In this document: positions 46,875 through 59,033 of the stretch, one piece after another
Numbering within the stretch: the stretch's first letter is position 1
Layout: each line of letters starts with the position of its first letter
From: Lathyrus oleraceus
Taxonomy: Eukaryota; Streptophyta; Magnoliopsida; Fabales; Fabaceae
Direction: 5' to 3'
NCBI RefSeq assembly: GCF_024323335.1
Contig: NC_066581.1
Location: 228,982,539 to 229,046,538, forward strand
Length of the DNA stretch: 64,000 nt
The notes under the pieces: generated by a model
Told to the model about the DNA's origin: nothing
Seen by the model: the letters and a program-made list of their open reading frames with translations, nothing else
The model's database searches: none
Position numbers and translations under genes: made by a program

Positions 46875-47445
46875 ACCTTAGAGGGCGCTTTTTTAAAAAA
46901 GCGCCCTCTAAAGGGGGCCTAAGAGGGCGCTTCTGAAAGCGCTCTCTAAGGCTTTCCAAAAGCGCCTTCTAAACTGGAAATGTACATGGACTTAGAGAGC
47001 GCTTTTTCAAAAGCGCCCTCTAAGGGTAACCTTAGAGGGCGCTTTCACAAAAGCGCCCTCTATTGTTGTCCCTCCATTTTTTTTTTGGCTTCACTTTAGA
47101 GGGCGCTTAGTGACAAAAGCGCCCTCTAAAGGGGGCCTAAGAGGGCGCTTCTAAAAGCGCTCTCTAAGGCTTTCCAAAAAGCGCCTTATAAACTGGAAAT
47201 GTACATGGACATAGAGAGCGCTTTTTTAGAAGCGCCCTCTAAGGTTACCCTTAGAGGGCGCTTTCAATAAAGCGTCCTCTATTGGTGTCCCTTCATTTCC
47301 TCATTATTTTTTCGCTTCACTTTAGAGGGCGCTTTGTTACAGAAGCGCCCTCTAAAGTGCGCTGTCTATTCAAGTTGTTCGCTCCTTATTTTTTCTCTTC
47401 ACTTTAGAGTGCGCTTTTGTAATAAAGCGCCCTCTAAGGGGCGCT
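46875..47445. repeat. Right subterminal repeats of CACTA-2
   Basis: Arrays of GAGGGCGCTT/AAGCGCCCTC hairpins. The block CTAAAGGGGGCCTAAGAGGGCGCTTC with its flank occurs twice (about 46905 and 47123), a duplication absent from CACTA-1. Confidence 0.92.
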
Positions 47446-47470
47446 GTCTATTCCAGTTTTTGGCGTAGTG

Positions 47471-48200
47471 ATTATCTTAGGTAGTGTTTCACATGAAGGA
47501 CTCGAGAAGGATGAAGTATTTCCTCGGTGTAGAATTGGTTTGTGGTCCATCTAGATTGTTTGTGTGTCAAAGAAATTATACCTTGGACATCCTAAATGAA
47601 TACGGAATGCTAGATTACAAACTTTCATCTTTTCCACTTGCACCAAATCATAAATTAACATTGGATTTGAGTTTACATGAGTGTCCTTCATAATATATAC
47701 GTTGGAAACAAGCTAATTACGTATTGTGATTCAAAGTCATCATGTACACTAACCAGGAGGTCAATATTAGACTACCTAATAAAGTTGGAAACAACTCTGA
47801 TACCATGGAAAACAAAGAAACAAATTACTGTATAAAAATCCTCAAATGAGAAATAGTACATGGCATTCACACAAGCCACAACTGAAATCATATGGTTGCG
47901 AAGATTGCTCACACATATGAAAGTATAATAATGTAATTTTCCTACAATTCTACATTGCATAAATCAAGTCAAGTCGCTATTCATTTAACTTCTAATCTCA
48001 TTTTACGCAAAATGACAAAGCACATTAAAATGCATTGTCCTTTTATTAGAGAATTTGTCGCAAAGAGATGTGTATCTATTGTACACATACCAACCTAATA
48101 ACAATAAGCACACATCTTCACAAAATCTTTAAGGAAAAAGTAGTAATGAGAATTATTCGTCATGTTGGAATCTTATAATCCTAAATCTCTAACTTGATGG
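47471..48200 (+). pseudogene. Ty1-copia RT/RNase H fragment, right of CACTA-2
   Basis: Starts with FHMKDSRRMKYFLGVEL, the RT segment that follows the one left of CACTA-2, then RNase H: YCDSKSSCTLTRRSI, IPWKTKKQITV, AFTQATTEIIWLRRLL, TLHKSSQVAIHLTSN, RKMTKHIKMHCPFIRE and AHIFTKSL. Several stops and frame changes. The RNase H run ends near 48150, followed by a G-rich tract (GATGGGGAGTAATG, about 48198) that could be the old polypurine tract before a lost 3' LTR. Confidence 0.85.
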
Positions 48201-48358
48201 GGAGTAATGAAGCTGAATATCATGTTGAAGTTGTCAATTAACGTTTATTTAGACATATTGTTAGTACCAATTATGGATTTATTTTGTTAATAATAAACCC
48301 TATGAATAACCTTTGTGATTTGTTGCCTTATATAAATTTATTGAACGTCTCATTATAC

Positions 48359-49690
48359 TGTTGGACATATGAATCCATACACAAGAAGAGAGTGAATTAT
48401 AGAGGTTTAAAAATTACTGATTTGACACAAAATTATTTGATAAATCAGAGTCTGAAAACACTTCATAAAAACATTTGAATAAATATGCAACAGAAGTTTA
48501 AAGTAAAAAAAATAGTGAAAATAAAAGAGGTAAGGGAAGAGTGATGACACCAGAGAATTATACAGGTTCAATCAAGAAGACTTAATCATGTCCCCAAGAA
48601 TTCATCTTGAGAGTATTCATTATGCTTGTGAGCTTTTAGAAGGTTATGCATATGAAACCCCTTATACAAGGAAATGAAGTTGCAGGCTAACTTCTAACTT
48701 AACAACGAACATGATTTGAAGTGGTTAGTCTTCGCACCAAATGGAGATTTTGCACATGCTAATTTCCAACCAAGGCGAAGTTCTGAGTTACTTATCCCTT
48801 GAACCGAACTAGGGTTTTATACAGGGTAACCACAAACAAAGACATAGTTTTAAGTTGGTTATCCTTTGAACCAAATCAATATTTATATCAGGATAATCTA
48901 AAAACTTCTGAGCTTTTATGTCATGCTACACTCAGAAACCAAATGAGATTTTACACCAGACTGATCTGGAACCGATGGAGCTTTTAATCGAAATAAGCTC
49001 AAGAGCCTTTGTGGAAATTTTTCAGTGATTCATCTTCACAGACCTAAAACAAAGCTTGTCTTCAATGACAGAGCTCACGAACCAAATTGTGGCTAAGACT
49101 AATCCCCTAAAATACAAACAAGAGCTTTTTCAATGGTTTATCTCTCAACCAAAATAATAACTTTTTAAGAAAGGATTATTTACTCAAGAGAAAAATCTAC
49201 TCTTGGTAAATTTTCAGTTATACCCTCACCCAAAATAATATCCTCATTGAGACTCGAGAACACTCTCAACGAAATATGGCTAAAATATGTGAGAATGCTA
49301 TAAAAGATTTAGAGCGGTTATGAGAGAAATGAAAAGTGAGGTTTCTCACATTTTATACATGTTGGGAAATGATAGAGAATCTCTCTATTTATAGGCCAAG
49401 GTGTGGTGTAAATTTGGAATCAAATCATGGGCCAATTTAATGACCTAATCAATTAGGATAATCAATTAGGAGGTGAAAATAACTTATTGTTATACCCCAA
49501 ATTAGAAGGTTTAGATATAGAGTTTCTACCAATTATTAAGATACTATCACAATCCATTGTAGACTCGATTAGGCATCATCTAATTGATTAGGCAGTTGCA
49601 AAAAGACTCATAATCAATTGGACACTTCCCAAATCAATTGGCTAGACCCCAAAAACATTTATTTTGATGATTTTAATTAAAATATAAGAG
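48359..49690 (-). repeat. Outer copia 3' LTR, first part (split)
   Basis: Starts TGTTGGACATATGAATCC and follows the same order of blocks as the LTRs at 49691 and 55056 (CAAGAAGAG-GAATT, CCCCAAGAATTCATCTTGAGAG, CCCCTTATACAAGGAAATGAAG), but is clearly more diverged. It stops at 49690 where the inner element begins and probably resumes at 56447. It is placed on the minus strand because retrotransposon 3'-internal sequence lies to its right, at 57219. Confidence 0.65.
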
Positions 49691-51371
49691 TGCTGAAAAT
49701 ATGACTCCACACACAAGAGGGGCTGAATTGTGGGTTTCATAAATACTTGAGTTTGAAAAATGTTTTGGGTCATTATCAGAGTTTAAGAATATTTTTAAAA
49801 TGTTTTGTAATTAAGCAGCAGGAATTAAAATTGTAGAAAATAAAAGTTAAGGGAAGAGAGAAAACAGCAGGAATTATACAGGTTAAGTCAAATCCCCAAG
49901 ATTAGATCTTGAGAGTATCCACAAAAATTAAGAGATTTTAGTAGGTTGAAATCTCGAACCCCCTTATACAAGGAAAATGAAGCTTTTAGCTAACTTCCAA
50001 CCAAACAATAAACATTGAGAGAAGAAGTGAGTCTTCCTTCAAAACAACGGCTTAGTCTCTTCCAAAACAAAAACTTGGAGCGGCTAGTCTTCAAGCTTTA
50101 AAATATATATTTTCCACGGGCTAGTCTCAAACCTAGTTGAGTTTTTAATACGGGTTGAACTCGAACTGAACCGGGATTTTGACAGGCTGACCACGAATCT
50201 AGGAGATTTTATATTGGGCTTATCTCCAACTTTAGTATACTTTTAACCGGGTTGAGCTTACGAACCAAAAATAGGTTTTACACAAGATAACCACCAACCA
50301 ACTTTAGATTTTAATATTTGACTGATCTCGAACTGATGAAAGCTTTTAATCGGCTTGAGCCTTCAAACCAAAACTGAGACTTAGTAACTAAATCCCCAAA
50401 CTAAAGCTTTTAAGGGTATAGCTTCGAACCCAAATAAAAATCCATAAATATATAAATTATTTAACCAATTTAGAAACAAATGTTCCATGGTGGATTTACA
50501 ATTCTACCCTTCTAGAATTACAAATGTCTCACATGCAAAATATATTTTCTCAAAAGCACTATGACTAGAATTCTAAGTGAGAGAAAGTGAGAAAAAAATT
50601 TAGATAGAGAGTGAGAAGTGAGATATGATAGCTTACTTTTTTGGATATGAAAAAGTGTGGGAAGGGGCCTCTATTTATAAGTTAGAGGTTGACACATAAA
50701 TGAAAATTTTTGTGGCCAAAATTAATGAGTCAATCAATTGGCATCATGCACCAATTGATTGGTTGGCCTAAAATTAATCGATTAGCAAGGTTAAAAAGGA
50801 AAGAAAAGATCTATATTTGTTGTCATTTATTAAAGCATTATCCTAAGCGATTAGGGTGCATTTTTCCCCCAGCCCAATCGATTAGATATAAGTTCCAATC
50901 GATTAGCCAATAAAAAAATTTCCCATAACTTCTTTTGACACTTCCCAATTCATCTAGCATAACTTTAAGGTATTTTTAGAAATATTTCTTTGGAAAAATA
51001 AGTTATAAAACTCATTTTGTGTGTCCGTGTATGTGTATGTGGTTAGCCGTATAACTTTATGAGAAATCCCTTATGGTTTTACAATACTTATTCACCTAGA
51101 CGTATTTTGGCGAGCTTTCACACTCTTGAAGAATGGTCAAAGGCTTCAATCGTGTAGACACTTGCTTGAGTTTTACTTGGTGATGGGGCTTGAGTTATAT
51201 TCTATTTAGTTGTCATCCTCATAGGAATAAACTCATCAAACCTTACTTAGTCTGCTTGCATCACTAACTGCTTCATACTTGACTTTAGTTCATAACATAT
51301 TTAGTTGACATCATCAAAAGTATATTCATCTTCAAGACTTCTTTGATCATTAACCTATAAAACATGGTTCC
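49691..51371 (-). repeat. 3' LTR of the minus-strand copia element
   Basis: 1.68 kb, direct repeat of 55056-56446 with many small differences, so an old insertion. It has AAGCTTTTAACCGGGTTGAGC-like short internal repeats, also seen in the partner. No gene is seen. Confidence 0.78.
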
Positions 51372-51879
51372 ACATTCTTCCTCTTTTTGATGATGACAAT
51401 GCATCTCTCAGGGGGGTGGTTAAAGAAAAATACAAATTTATTTGGAGTGGTTAAACTCCCCCTCAAGTAAATAGAAAGTATACACTACTCCCCCTAAGAA
51501 AATATTTTCTCCCCCTTTGTCGAAATCAAAAAGACGAGTAAAGATGCATGGGATAATTTTAATATGCAAACATATTGACAAATAGACATTTACGAAACAA
51601 AAAACATCACTCTTTTATTAATTTGAAATTTCTAAAAATTCAAAGTACAAAGGGAAATTTTAAAATAGTACGGAAATCATGAAATAACAAGAAATTACAG
51701 AATAATAACGAAAAAGAAAAATAAGACAACAAACATCCTAAGACATATATGTGAGTATATCTATTTCCATAAGCATCACCATCACTTGTGATAACTTTCT
51801 TGATCTTCACCCTATCCTGGGCTAAGTTCTGACATATTTGCAAAACTCTTCGATCTTTGAGTCTTTTACTTCTTCTGGC
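51372..51879 (-). other. Copia 3' internal non-coding stretch
   Basis: CT-rich on the plus strand (CTCCCCCTCAAG, ACTCCCCCTAAG, CTCCCCCTTTGTCG), that is, purine-rich tracts on the coding strand. It lies between the env-like relic and the 3' LTR. The last tract next to the LTR (TTCTTCCTCTTTTTG) is the likely polypurine tract. Confidence 0.55.
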
Positions 51880-52711
51880 TCTTCTTCTTCCTTGATTGTT
51901 GGGTCATTTTATATCACTCCATTTTTTACGAGAACTTTATTTCTCTGAGAGCAGTATAGGTGATTTTATGGTTGGTTGAGTCTATGACTTCATCCATTCT
52001 ATCAACATTGAGGGTTGCTAAGAGCTTGGTAATTATCACTCCATAAGGGAGTCCTTTTTATTGGTTCTCTTTGGAGCGAATCACGTGTTCAAATATTTCT
52101 TCTACCCAATTTGTTGGAATTTCATGGGTTAAAATCCAAAGGGGTACAATATCTTATTTAATGACATAGTTACGGTTCATCTTCATTGGAAAAAAGATTC
52201 TAGTTTGAAGGTAGTGGATGATGCAAAACTTTGGTTTTAAGTGGGTTGATTTGAAATAGACTTTTCTTTTCTCCATAGGATTGATAACAAGGACGTTTAG
52301 GGCTATGGAGTATTTGAAGTTTCTAAATCCTATGGGTCTCTCATAGGTTTATGTTTTCCCCTTAAATGGTAACTCGAAAATTCTTTCAAATTGATCCTTG
52401 TGGATATCTGTTCCACTCCCCTCACCAAAGATATTAGTGAGGTTCCCACAATTCTTAAGTTTAAATAGAATTCTATTATAAGGCTTGGTAAGTTTCTATC
52501 GAGTACCTGTATAAATTAATCTTTTAAAGAAGCTTGACAAATTTGATGGTATGGTTTGTGACTTCTTAAAAGGCTTGACTCCATGTACCATCGCTGAATC
52601 ACCTTTTTCCCTAGGATCATCATCTTATCCTTTTGCTTTCTATTATTAATCTAACAGTGAAAATATCCTTCTTTGGGACATCTTCTGATTTTCGACTCTT
52701 TGAAGAGGCCA
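51880..52711 (-). pseudogene. Env-like (plant transposon protein domain) ORF relic
   Basis: On the minus strand, from an ATG at 52711 (MASSKSRKSEDVPKKD), pieces read SFFKRLIYTGTR, FGEGSGTDIHKDQFERIF, VYFKSTHLKPKFCI, VPLWILTHEIPTNWVEEIF and LPYGVIITKLLATL, broken by several stops. The order and the IP-NWV...LPYG-I-TKLL end match the downstream ORF of SIRE-type copia elements, often called env-like or putative plant transposon protein. The same domain occurs in better shape at 62233-63344. Function unknown. Confidence 0.6.
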
Positions 52712-53799
52712 TGATGATATTTATGGCGAGATAAAGAGATCTCACACAAGAAAGACGCTAGAAGAGTTGAAATTTTGATATGCAAGAAAGAGTGATAAAG
52801 CATACCTAGTTATAGTGTGTCTTCTAATGATTTGATTGTGTATTTTTTGCAAGAAATCAATGGAAATTATGTTGATTGAAAATCATATTAAAATCTTTCC
52901 AAAATAGGTGTGCCAATCAATTGACAAAGAGCTTCAATCGATTGGATAATCAGATCTTTCAGAATTTTGAGTGTTCATCAATGTGCCAATGGATTGGACT
53001 TTTGTCAGTCATCCTTCTTGGTGCATTTTAGGCATTGTGTTGGATTTTATTATTACTTTTTTGCACCCTAGTTCGTCCTTATTTCACCTCTTTTCTATGA
53101 AACACTTAGAAACTCGTCATTTTGGTTAGCAAACTTAATTTATCGATATGAGCAAAATTAAATCCACTATATTAAAGGATTAAATATAGGTTTCTGATTA
53201 TCTCAAACTTAAAATAGTGTACTACCTCTACATCAAGAGGCCTTGATAAAACTTCCCTCAAAGGGAACACCAACCATATTATGGTGTGTCCCTCTCTATG
53301 CATCATTGGATGTGAGACTTGGTTCAAATGATGAGATGGGTAAGTCCATGAAAAAAAATGTCCATTCAACCTACTATGAGGTTTAACTGATCACAAAGGA
53401 TCACAAATGTTGAGATATTCTCAACAACATTTGTTTTAATCACTTTCGTTGATATTGTCCATTATTGTACATTCTTGGATCAGAGACTTCATAAATTTTG
53501 TATACTTTAAAGTATACTATTTGCTTTGCACAACTCTATCAAAGCTTTGAGCTGTAAAACATATGTGCAAAACACTAAGGTTTCACCATTGGTGCCCATA
53601 TTTTCTTGAGTCTAGGTGTGTTAGTTTTCCCATAAGTCATATGGTTATTACCTTTAGAACTTTTCAATTTGTCAAAATAGAAGGGCTATAAATTCCTTAA
53701 TTTCTTATAGTATATGCATTTATAGACTGGACGATTATTTTTCTTGTGATCTAAATCTTTACTAGGTTTTCTAACTGATTTGAATCCTAATCCATTTTT
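52712..53799 (-). other. Copia interior between env-like relic and gag
   Basis: No integrase, RT or RNase H motif can be read here on either strand, though pol would be expected. On the minus strand a GLTHLDSRKYGHQW-like piece near 53600 recalls the gag/pol junction of SIRE elements. A 65-codon minus frame (53172-53369) has no recognisable motif. Confidence 0.5.
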
Positions 53800-55040
53800 A
53801 TTTAAGGAATGCCTTTTACTTTATATGATAAAGTCAAGTTTCTCTTCCCATTTGGTAAACTTATTTAGGGTATCATGCAATTCAATTGGTTCTTTTTTCA
53901 AAGAGACACTAGTGTTACATGACTGGCTTGAGTTTCTAATCTTTCTTATTTCTAATTTAAGTGATTTATTACTTTCTTCAAGAAATCTTAAATACTCCTT
54001 AAGATCTAAGTTACATTTTATAAGTTTATCTTTTTTTACCAACTTAGTACTAATTTTAAACAGTTGCTTATATAATGGTTTATTTACCTTAAAATCATCT
54101 TCCTCATAGGATGCCTTTAAGAAAACTTCATCTTCTTTGTTGAAAGAAGATTCTTTTATAGTTCTCCCAAAGGTTGATTCTTATTTGTTTAGGAATACTT
54201 TGACTTTTCTTCTTTTGAAGATTCCACTGGACGATACTTCTTCACAGCCTCTTACACATGAGGTTCCTTCATTTGATGTTGAATCTTCCAATATTCTTTC
54301 AAGTATTGAATATGTTCTTTCAAAGGAAGCCATGGTATTTTTTTATAGGATTTCGATGAAGTTGATGATTCTTCAATGTTTGAGCTTGTGCGTTCACCTT
54401 TAAGTAATTGAATTATTTCATTCAATTTCTTAATAACTTCCTCCTTCTTTGATTTTTCCTGATATTTATAAACATTCCTCTCTTTTGATTTAAGAATTGA
54501 ATTGGGTTTTCAATTCTTAATTCTTAGATATTGATTAGTGACAAAAATTACAATATGATTTATAACATTTCTAAACATTTAAAATTATGGAAGAAACTTT
54601 CATCTTCTTTGCCTCACATGTTGATCTCCACTTGATCGATACTTGGAGAAACTCTATATATCATTTCAAGAGTATCATATATTTCCTTGGCAGTTTTACA
54701 ATTATGGATATAAAGAAGTTTACCATCATCCAAACTCATTACTAAAAAGTATTTTGGATTTTAAATCTATTTCAAATTTTATCTTTTCTTCTATGGTCCA
54801 AAGAGAATTGGGTTTATCTACTACTTTTCCATTTACTTTGTGAGTATGGATAAATAGACCGTTGATTATAGTTTTCCACAATTTAAAACTAATATTTGAA
54901 TAAAAATTATAAATATAACTTTCCATATTTCAAACCTAGCACCATTAAACGGTGGAGGTGTGTTTATGAAAGAACTCTTGTTTAAAAAATTGTTGGAAGT
55001 CACCTTTCTCCTATGACGATTAGTCCTTAAATAGGAGTTA
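53800..55040 (-). pseudogene. Copia gag, minus strand, broken
   Basis: Reading down the minus strand: PPPFNGARFEIWK (gag start, 55040-54900), a frameshift at about 54900, then LWKTIINGLFIHT, VNGKVVDKPNSLWTIEEKIKFEIDLKSK, NCKTAKEIYDTLE, and a C-terminal coiled-coil segment (LVKKDKLIKCNLDLKEYLRFLEESNKSLKLEI, 53821-54042). These are successive blocks of Ty1-copia Gag of the UBN2/DUF4219 type. The CCHC knuckle is not seen. Confidence 0.78.
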
Positions 55041-55055
55041 AGATCTGACGCCACT

Positions 55056-56446
55056 TGTTCGACATATTACTCCATATACTAGAGGGGGTGAATTGTGGGG
55101 TTCATAAAAACTTGAGTTTGAAAAACTTTTTTGGATCATTATCAGAGTTTATAAACATTTTTTAAAGCATTATATGATTAAGCAGCGAGAATTTAAATTG
55201 CGGTAAATAAAAGTTATGGGAAGAGAGACAAAACCAGGAGTTATCTAGGTTAAGTCAAAACACTTAGTCTTGTCCCCAAGAATTGATCTTGAGAGCTTCC
55301 AATAAAACTTAATAGCTTTTAGAAGGTTGAACTCTCGAACCCCCTTATACAAGGAAAATGAAGTTTTTGGCTAACTTCCAATCAAACAGAAAACACGGAG
55401 AAAAGTAGTGAGTCTTCCTTCCAAACGACGGATTGAAGTGGTTAGTCTTCTTCCTAATTAGAAACTTGGAGTGGTTAGTCTTCAAGCTTTAAAACTGATA
55501 TTTTACACGGGCTAATCTCAAACATAGGTGAGTTTTTATACGGATTAAACCCAAACCGAACTGGGGTTTTGACGAGCTGACCACGAGCCTAAGAGATTTT
55601 ATACCAAGCTTATCTCCAACCTTAGTAAGCTTTTAACCAGGCTGAGCTTATGAACCGAAAAGAGGTTTTACACTGGATAACCACCAACCAACTTGAGATT
55701 TTAATATCAGGATAATCTTGAACTGATGAAAGCTTTTAACCAGGTTGAGCCTTTGAACCAAAACTTAGACTTAGTAACTAAATCCCAAAACCAAAGCTTT
55801 TAAAGGTTTAGCTTTGAACATAAATAAACAATCCCTAAATGAATAAACTATTCAACCATGGTAGAAATATGTTCCTAGGTGAATTTACAATTTTATCCTT
55901 CCAGAATTACAAATGCCTTACTTGCAAAAGACCTTTCTCAAAAATACTATGGCTAAAATTCTAAGTGAGTGAACATTTTTAGAGAGAGAATGAGAAACAA
56001 TTTCCCATAACTTCTTATGACACCTTCTAATTCATCTGGCGTGACTTCAAGGTGTTTTAAGAAATATTTCTTTGAGAAAAATAAGTTATAAAACTCATTT
56101 TAGTGTGTGTATGTGATTAGGCATATAACTTTACAACAAAATCCTTATGCTTTTATAATACTTATTCACTCAGACGTATTAGGGCGAGCTTTCACACACT
56201 TCAAGACTTGTTAGATGCTTCAGTCTTGTATACACTTGCTTGAGTTTTACTTGGTGATGAGGCTTAAGTTATAGTCTATTTAGGTGTCATCATCAGAGGA
56301 TCAAACTTGTCAAACCCTACTTAGTCTTTTTGCATCTTTAACCACTTTATATTGTACTTTAGTTCATAATATATTTAGTTGTCAACATCAAAAGCATATT
56401 CATCTTCAAGACTTCTTTAATCACTAGCCTACAAAACATGGTTCCA
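55056..56446 (-). repeat. 5' LTR of the minus-strand copia element
   Basis: 1.39 kb, direct partner of 49691-51371, with about 290 nt less, mostly around the TATA/leader-like segment (about 50590-50930 in the other copy). The primer site lies just left of it, as expected for a minus-strand element. Confidence 0.78.
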
Positions 56447-56463
56447 TATAGAGGATTCTAAAT

Positions 56464-56520
<57 letters not shown>

Positions 56521-56585
56521 GTGTATGTGTGTGTATGTGTGTCTGTGTGTGTGTGTGCGTGTGTATGTGTATGTGTGTGTGTGTA

Positions 56586-56629
<44 letters not shown>

Positions 56630-57218
56630 AGTGTGTTGTGTGTGTGTGTGTATGTGTGTGTATGTGTGTATGTGTGTGTGTGTGTGTGAGTTAGACACAA
56701 TGCTTCCTAAAATTCCCTTTTGTCTTTACAAGACACTGATCACTCAAATGGACATGATCATGCGAGCTTTTATACTTCCTCTCTTTCACACTCTGGAGCT
56801 CCAAGCCTTCGTATTATTAACTTTGATTTTAGTGCACACAAGAACCTTGATTTTTCTTGATGAGGCTTTATATATCTCATTTTATATTAACATCATTTGA
56901 GAGTTTTAAATTTTAAAACACAGGTGATCATAAATCCTAAGTTTTCACTTGAGAGTCGTTAGACTGAAGTTTTGACTATGAACAAATCTCTAGCTTGATT
57001 CTGAAGGACAGATTTATCAACCATCTAGTGTATCTTTGACCACTGTCTTTAGTAGCTGCTTGACTTCAAGAGTTGTCATCATCAAAACCATGTCTTCATG
57101 AAGACTAAGAATCAAACCATGTCATCATCAAACTTTAGCAGTTAGTGATTAATTTGTATCTTGCTACCCGTAAGTTTCACCATCTTGGATCACTTCTTGA
57201 TCATACCTGCAAGCACAT
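56447..57218 (-). repeat. Outer copia 3' LTR, second part, with GT-rich microsatellite
   Basis: Resumes after the inner element and runs to about 57218, where CTCTTTTTGATGATGTCAATG begins, the same internal-end sequence that follows the inner 3' LTR at 51378. Includes the GT array at 56465-56690. Confidence 0.5.
56465..56690. repeat. (TG)n/(TGTA)n microsatellite, about 225 nt
   Basis: TG dinucleotide run broken by TATG, TCTG and TGCG interruptions. The frames through it on both strands are His/Thr or Cys/Val repeats with no coding value. Confidence 0.97.
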
Positions 57219-57430
57219 AGACCCATAGTTCCCCTCTTTTTGATGATGTCAATGTATCTCTCAGAGAAGTGGTAAATGAGAAAACATATAGATAAATTTA
57301 GAATGGTTAAACTCCCTCTCACATGACTAGGGAGTATAATTTAATCCCTATGAGACTATACTTCTCCCCCTTTATCATAATAAAAAATGCAGGTAAAGAT
57401 GAAATAAAATAATAGTAAATATGCAAGCAC
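57219..57430 (-). other. 3' internal end of the outer copia element
   Basis: Closely parallels 51378-51550: CTCTTTTTGATGATG, TCTCTCAGAG-AGTGGT, GGTTAAACTCCC and CTTCTCCCCCTTTATC in the same order. The rest of that element is not recognisable further right. Confidence 0.55.
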
Positions 57431-58418
57431 ATAGTTCACATAGCCAAACATGTTTTACTAAGGACGGGAAAATCATATAGAATGAGATTGAAATTATGTT
57501 CCACAGGGGACGAATGTCGAACTCGATGCTTCGACAATAGGTTCAACGAGTTACACATAACCATTGTACTAACAAGTAATAGATGATGAAGCATAAAAGC
57601 AATAAAGAATACAATCATGTATTTGCCCAATTTGGTGAAACTACATCTACGTCTGGGGTTTGAGTCCCTAACTCAAGAAAGGAAATTTAATATTAGTAGT
57701 TTAGTACAATTAGATTTACAAGCAATAACACACCCTATATTGTTCAATTCCTCTTTCTAACACTACCCAATGACTTTCTATTTAGAGCCTCCCCTTAAAT
57801 ATGAGAACCTAATAGCGTTCTTCTCTGCCACAAAACCAATGATAGGGGAAAACAAGCATTAAACCCTAGTGATCAACTTCAATCTTCAAAAGATGAGAGA
57901 ATGTTGAATATTACAAGTCAACTAGACAACCCTTTTATGCCAATTTACTGAAACATAGAGGTGTGCATAACAATATTAGTTACAACTCAACTAAACAAAA
58001 CATATATGCCAAGTTACTGAAAGATATATGTGTACATAAAGATCCTACACTAATCCCATTAATGCAGAATCTGTTGGATATTTGATTTTCTCCTTGATTA
58101 TCTCCAAAAGATATGATTTGTTTTAATTTAACTTCAAACTTAAATCTTCATTTAAATATGAATTAATCTCCATCGATTTGTCAAACAAATCACTTAATAA
58201 TATTATTAAATCAATAACAATAAAATCTTTTGCATAACATACTCTAAAACGCAACATTCTAGTGCCTATTGTACAAGGCTCAAATGTCGTACCAACATGT
58301 TGGAGCATCGTCCTAACACGTGTCCTTTCTGCAACTTCATATAGCTTTAGCAAGCTAGACCAATCTTGAATACTTGGGCACTTCTATTTCCCTTTGTTTT
58401 TTTTTCATTAATCATTTT
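57431..58418. other. LTR-like retrotransposon debris
   Basis: No protein homology was recognised. The text style (CACATCTACGTCTGGGGTTTGAGTCC, AACACACCCTATATTG) resembles a copia LTR or leader, but I could not pair it with a partner. Minus frames at 57436-57630 and 58123-58353 have no known motif. Confidence 0.35.
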
Positions 58419-59033
58419 CTATTCAATTTTATCATATCTTCTATGAGACAATTTATGTGGATAGATATTTCTATCTCTATTCTCCTTTCTTTTTGGGATC
58501 TTAGCCAAGAGATCAGGAGTGGTGCAAGACTTTTCAAAATCCTCCCAAAATTTCTTATCAATAAATGGATATTTCACATATGGAGGCTCTGATTCATCAC
58601 TTGGATATTTAAGATAATCATGTGTGAGTTGTGTCTTAAAGACCCTCCAACACTCACCAGCATATCCAAGCCATTTATTTCTCAGCATTTTAACCTCTAG
58701 AACCATAAACACTTCCTATGTTTACATAATAGAATTGATATTAGTATTAAACCAAAAAATATAAATGGTCATCTATACTTGTAAAACAAATCATAAATTT
58801 CATAATAAATACATTAATATCATTCCATATGCTATCTTTCAAATCACCATCAAAGTCATGTCAATTATCTATCAAAATACTCAATTTGCTTCTACCTTAT
58901 AATACTATGTAACCCTTAAAATCACCAGCATGTTCACCATACGCCTTACCGGTTCTTACATCAAAATTAACCGACGAACATCACATTCGTGGGCTTTTTT
59001 CACCTTGGTCAACATCATGACACCTCTAGTTTT
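58419..59033 (-). pseudogene. Transposase_24 (CACTA-type) gene fragment
   Basis: Minus strand: RTGKAYGEHAGDFKGYI and DLKDSIWNDINVFI (58780-58980, stops present), then RNKWLGYAGECWRVFKTQL...KFWEDFEKSC and KENRDRNIYPHKLSHRRYDKIE (58419-58690). The W-x-DI, FW-F and N-YPH-LSR-GY order is that of plant Transposase_24 proteins of CACTA elements. It is only distantly related to the CACTA-1/2 proteins, and no CACTA ends are seen. Cut at 59034 by the copia LTR. Confidence 0.75.

Larger units (their letters stand above)
42089..47470. mobile_element. CACTA-2 (EnSpm-like) element, 5.38 kb
   Basis: Same termini as CACTA-1 (CACTACGCCAAATAAGGG and TTTTTGGCGTAGTG), flanked by the 3-bp duplication ATT (42086-42088 and 47471-47473). 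The interior gene is colinear and about 95% alike. Extra length lies in expanded subterminal repeats at both ends. The two copies are recent relatives inserted 3.3 kb apart (end to start). Confidence 0.95.
49691..56446 (-). mobile_element. Minus-strand Ty1-copia element with two LTRs, pol missing
   Basis: LTRs at 49691-51371 and 55056-56446 are direct repeats starting TG(C/T)T(G/C)(G/A)A and ending ACATGGTTCCA. A degenerate tRNA-Met-type primer site (GATCTGACGCCA, 55042-55053, minus) adjoins the right LTR. The 3.7-kb interior holds gag remains and an env-like ORF relic but no integrase or RT. The layout and CCCCCTTTGTCGAAATCAAAAAG tail fit the Maximus/SIRE group. No perfect 5-bp duplication was found (AAGAG at left, TATAG at right). 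Confidence 0.72.

Noticed and set aside
47794..47805. ACTCTGATACCA, looks like a minus-strand copia primer binding site
   Set aside because: It lies inside readable RNase H coding (LIPWKTKKQ block) on the plus strand; the likeness to the tRNA-Met site is chance, and no LTR end adjoins it.
54137..54843. Plus-strand frames of 66-109 codons around 53780-54843
   Set aside because: Antisense shadows of the minus-strand copia gag.
56429..56700. Four open frames of His/Thr or Cys/Val repeats on both strands
   Set aside because: They are translations of the TG microsatellite.
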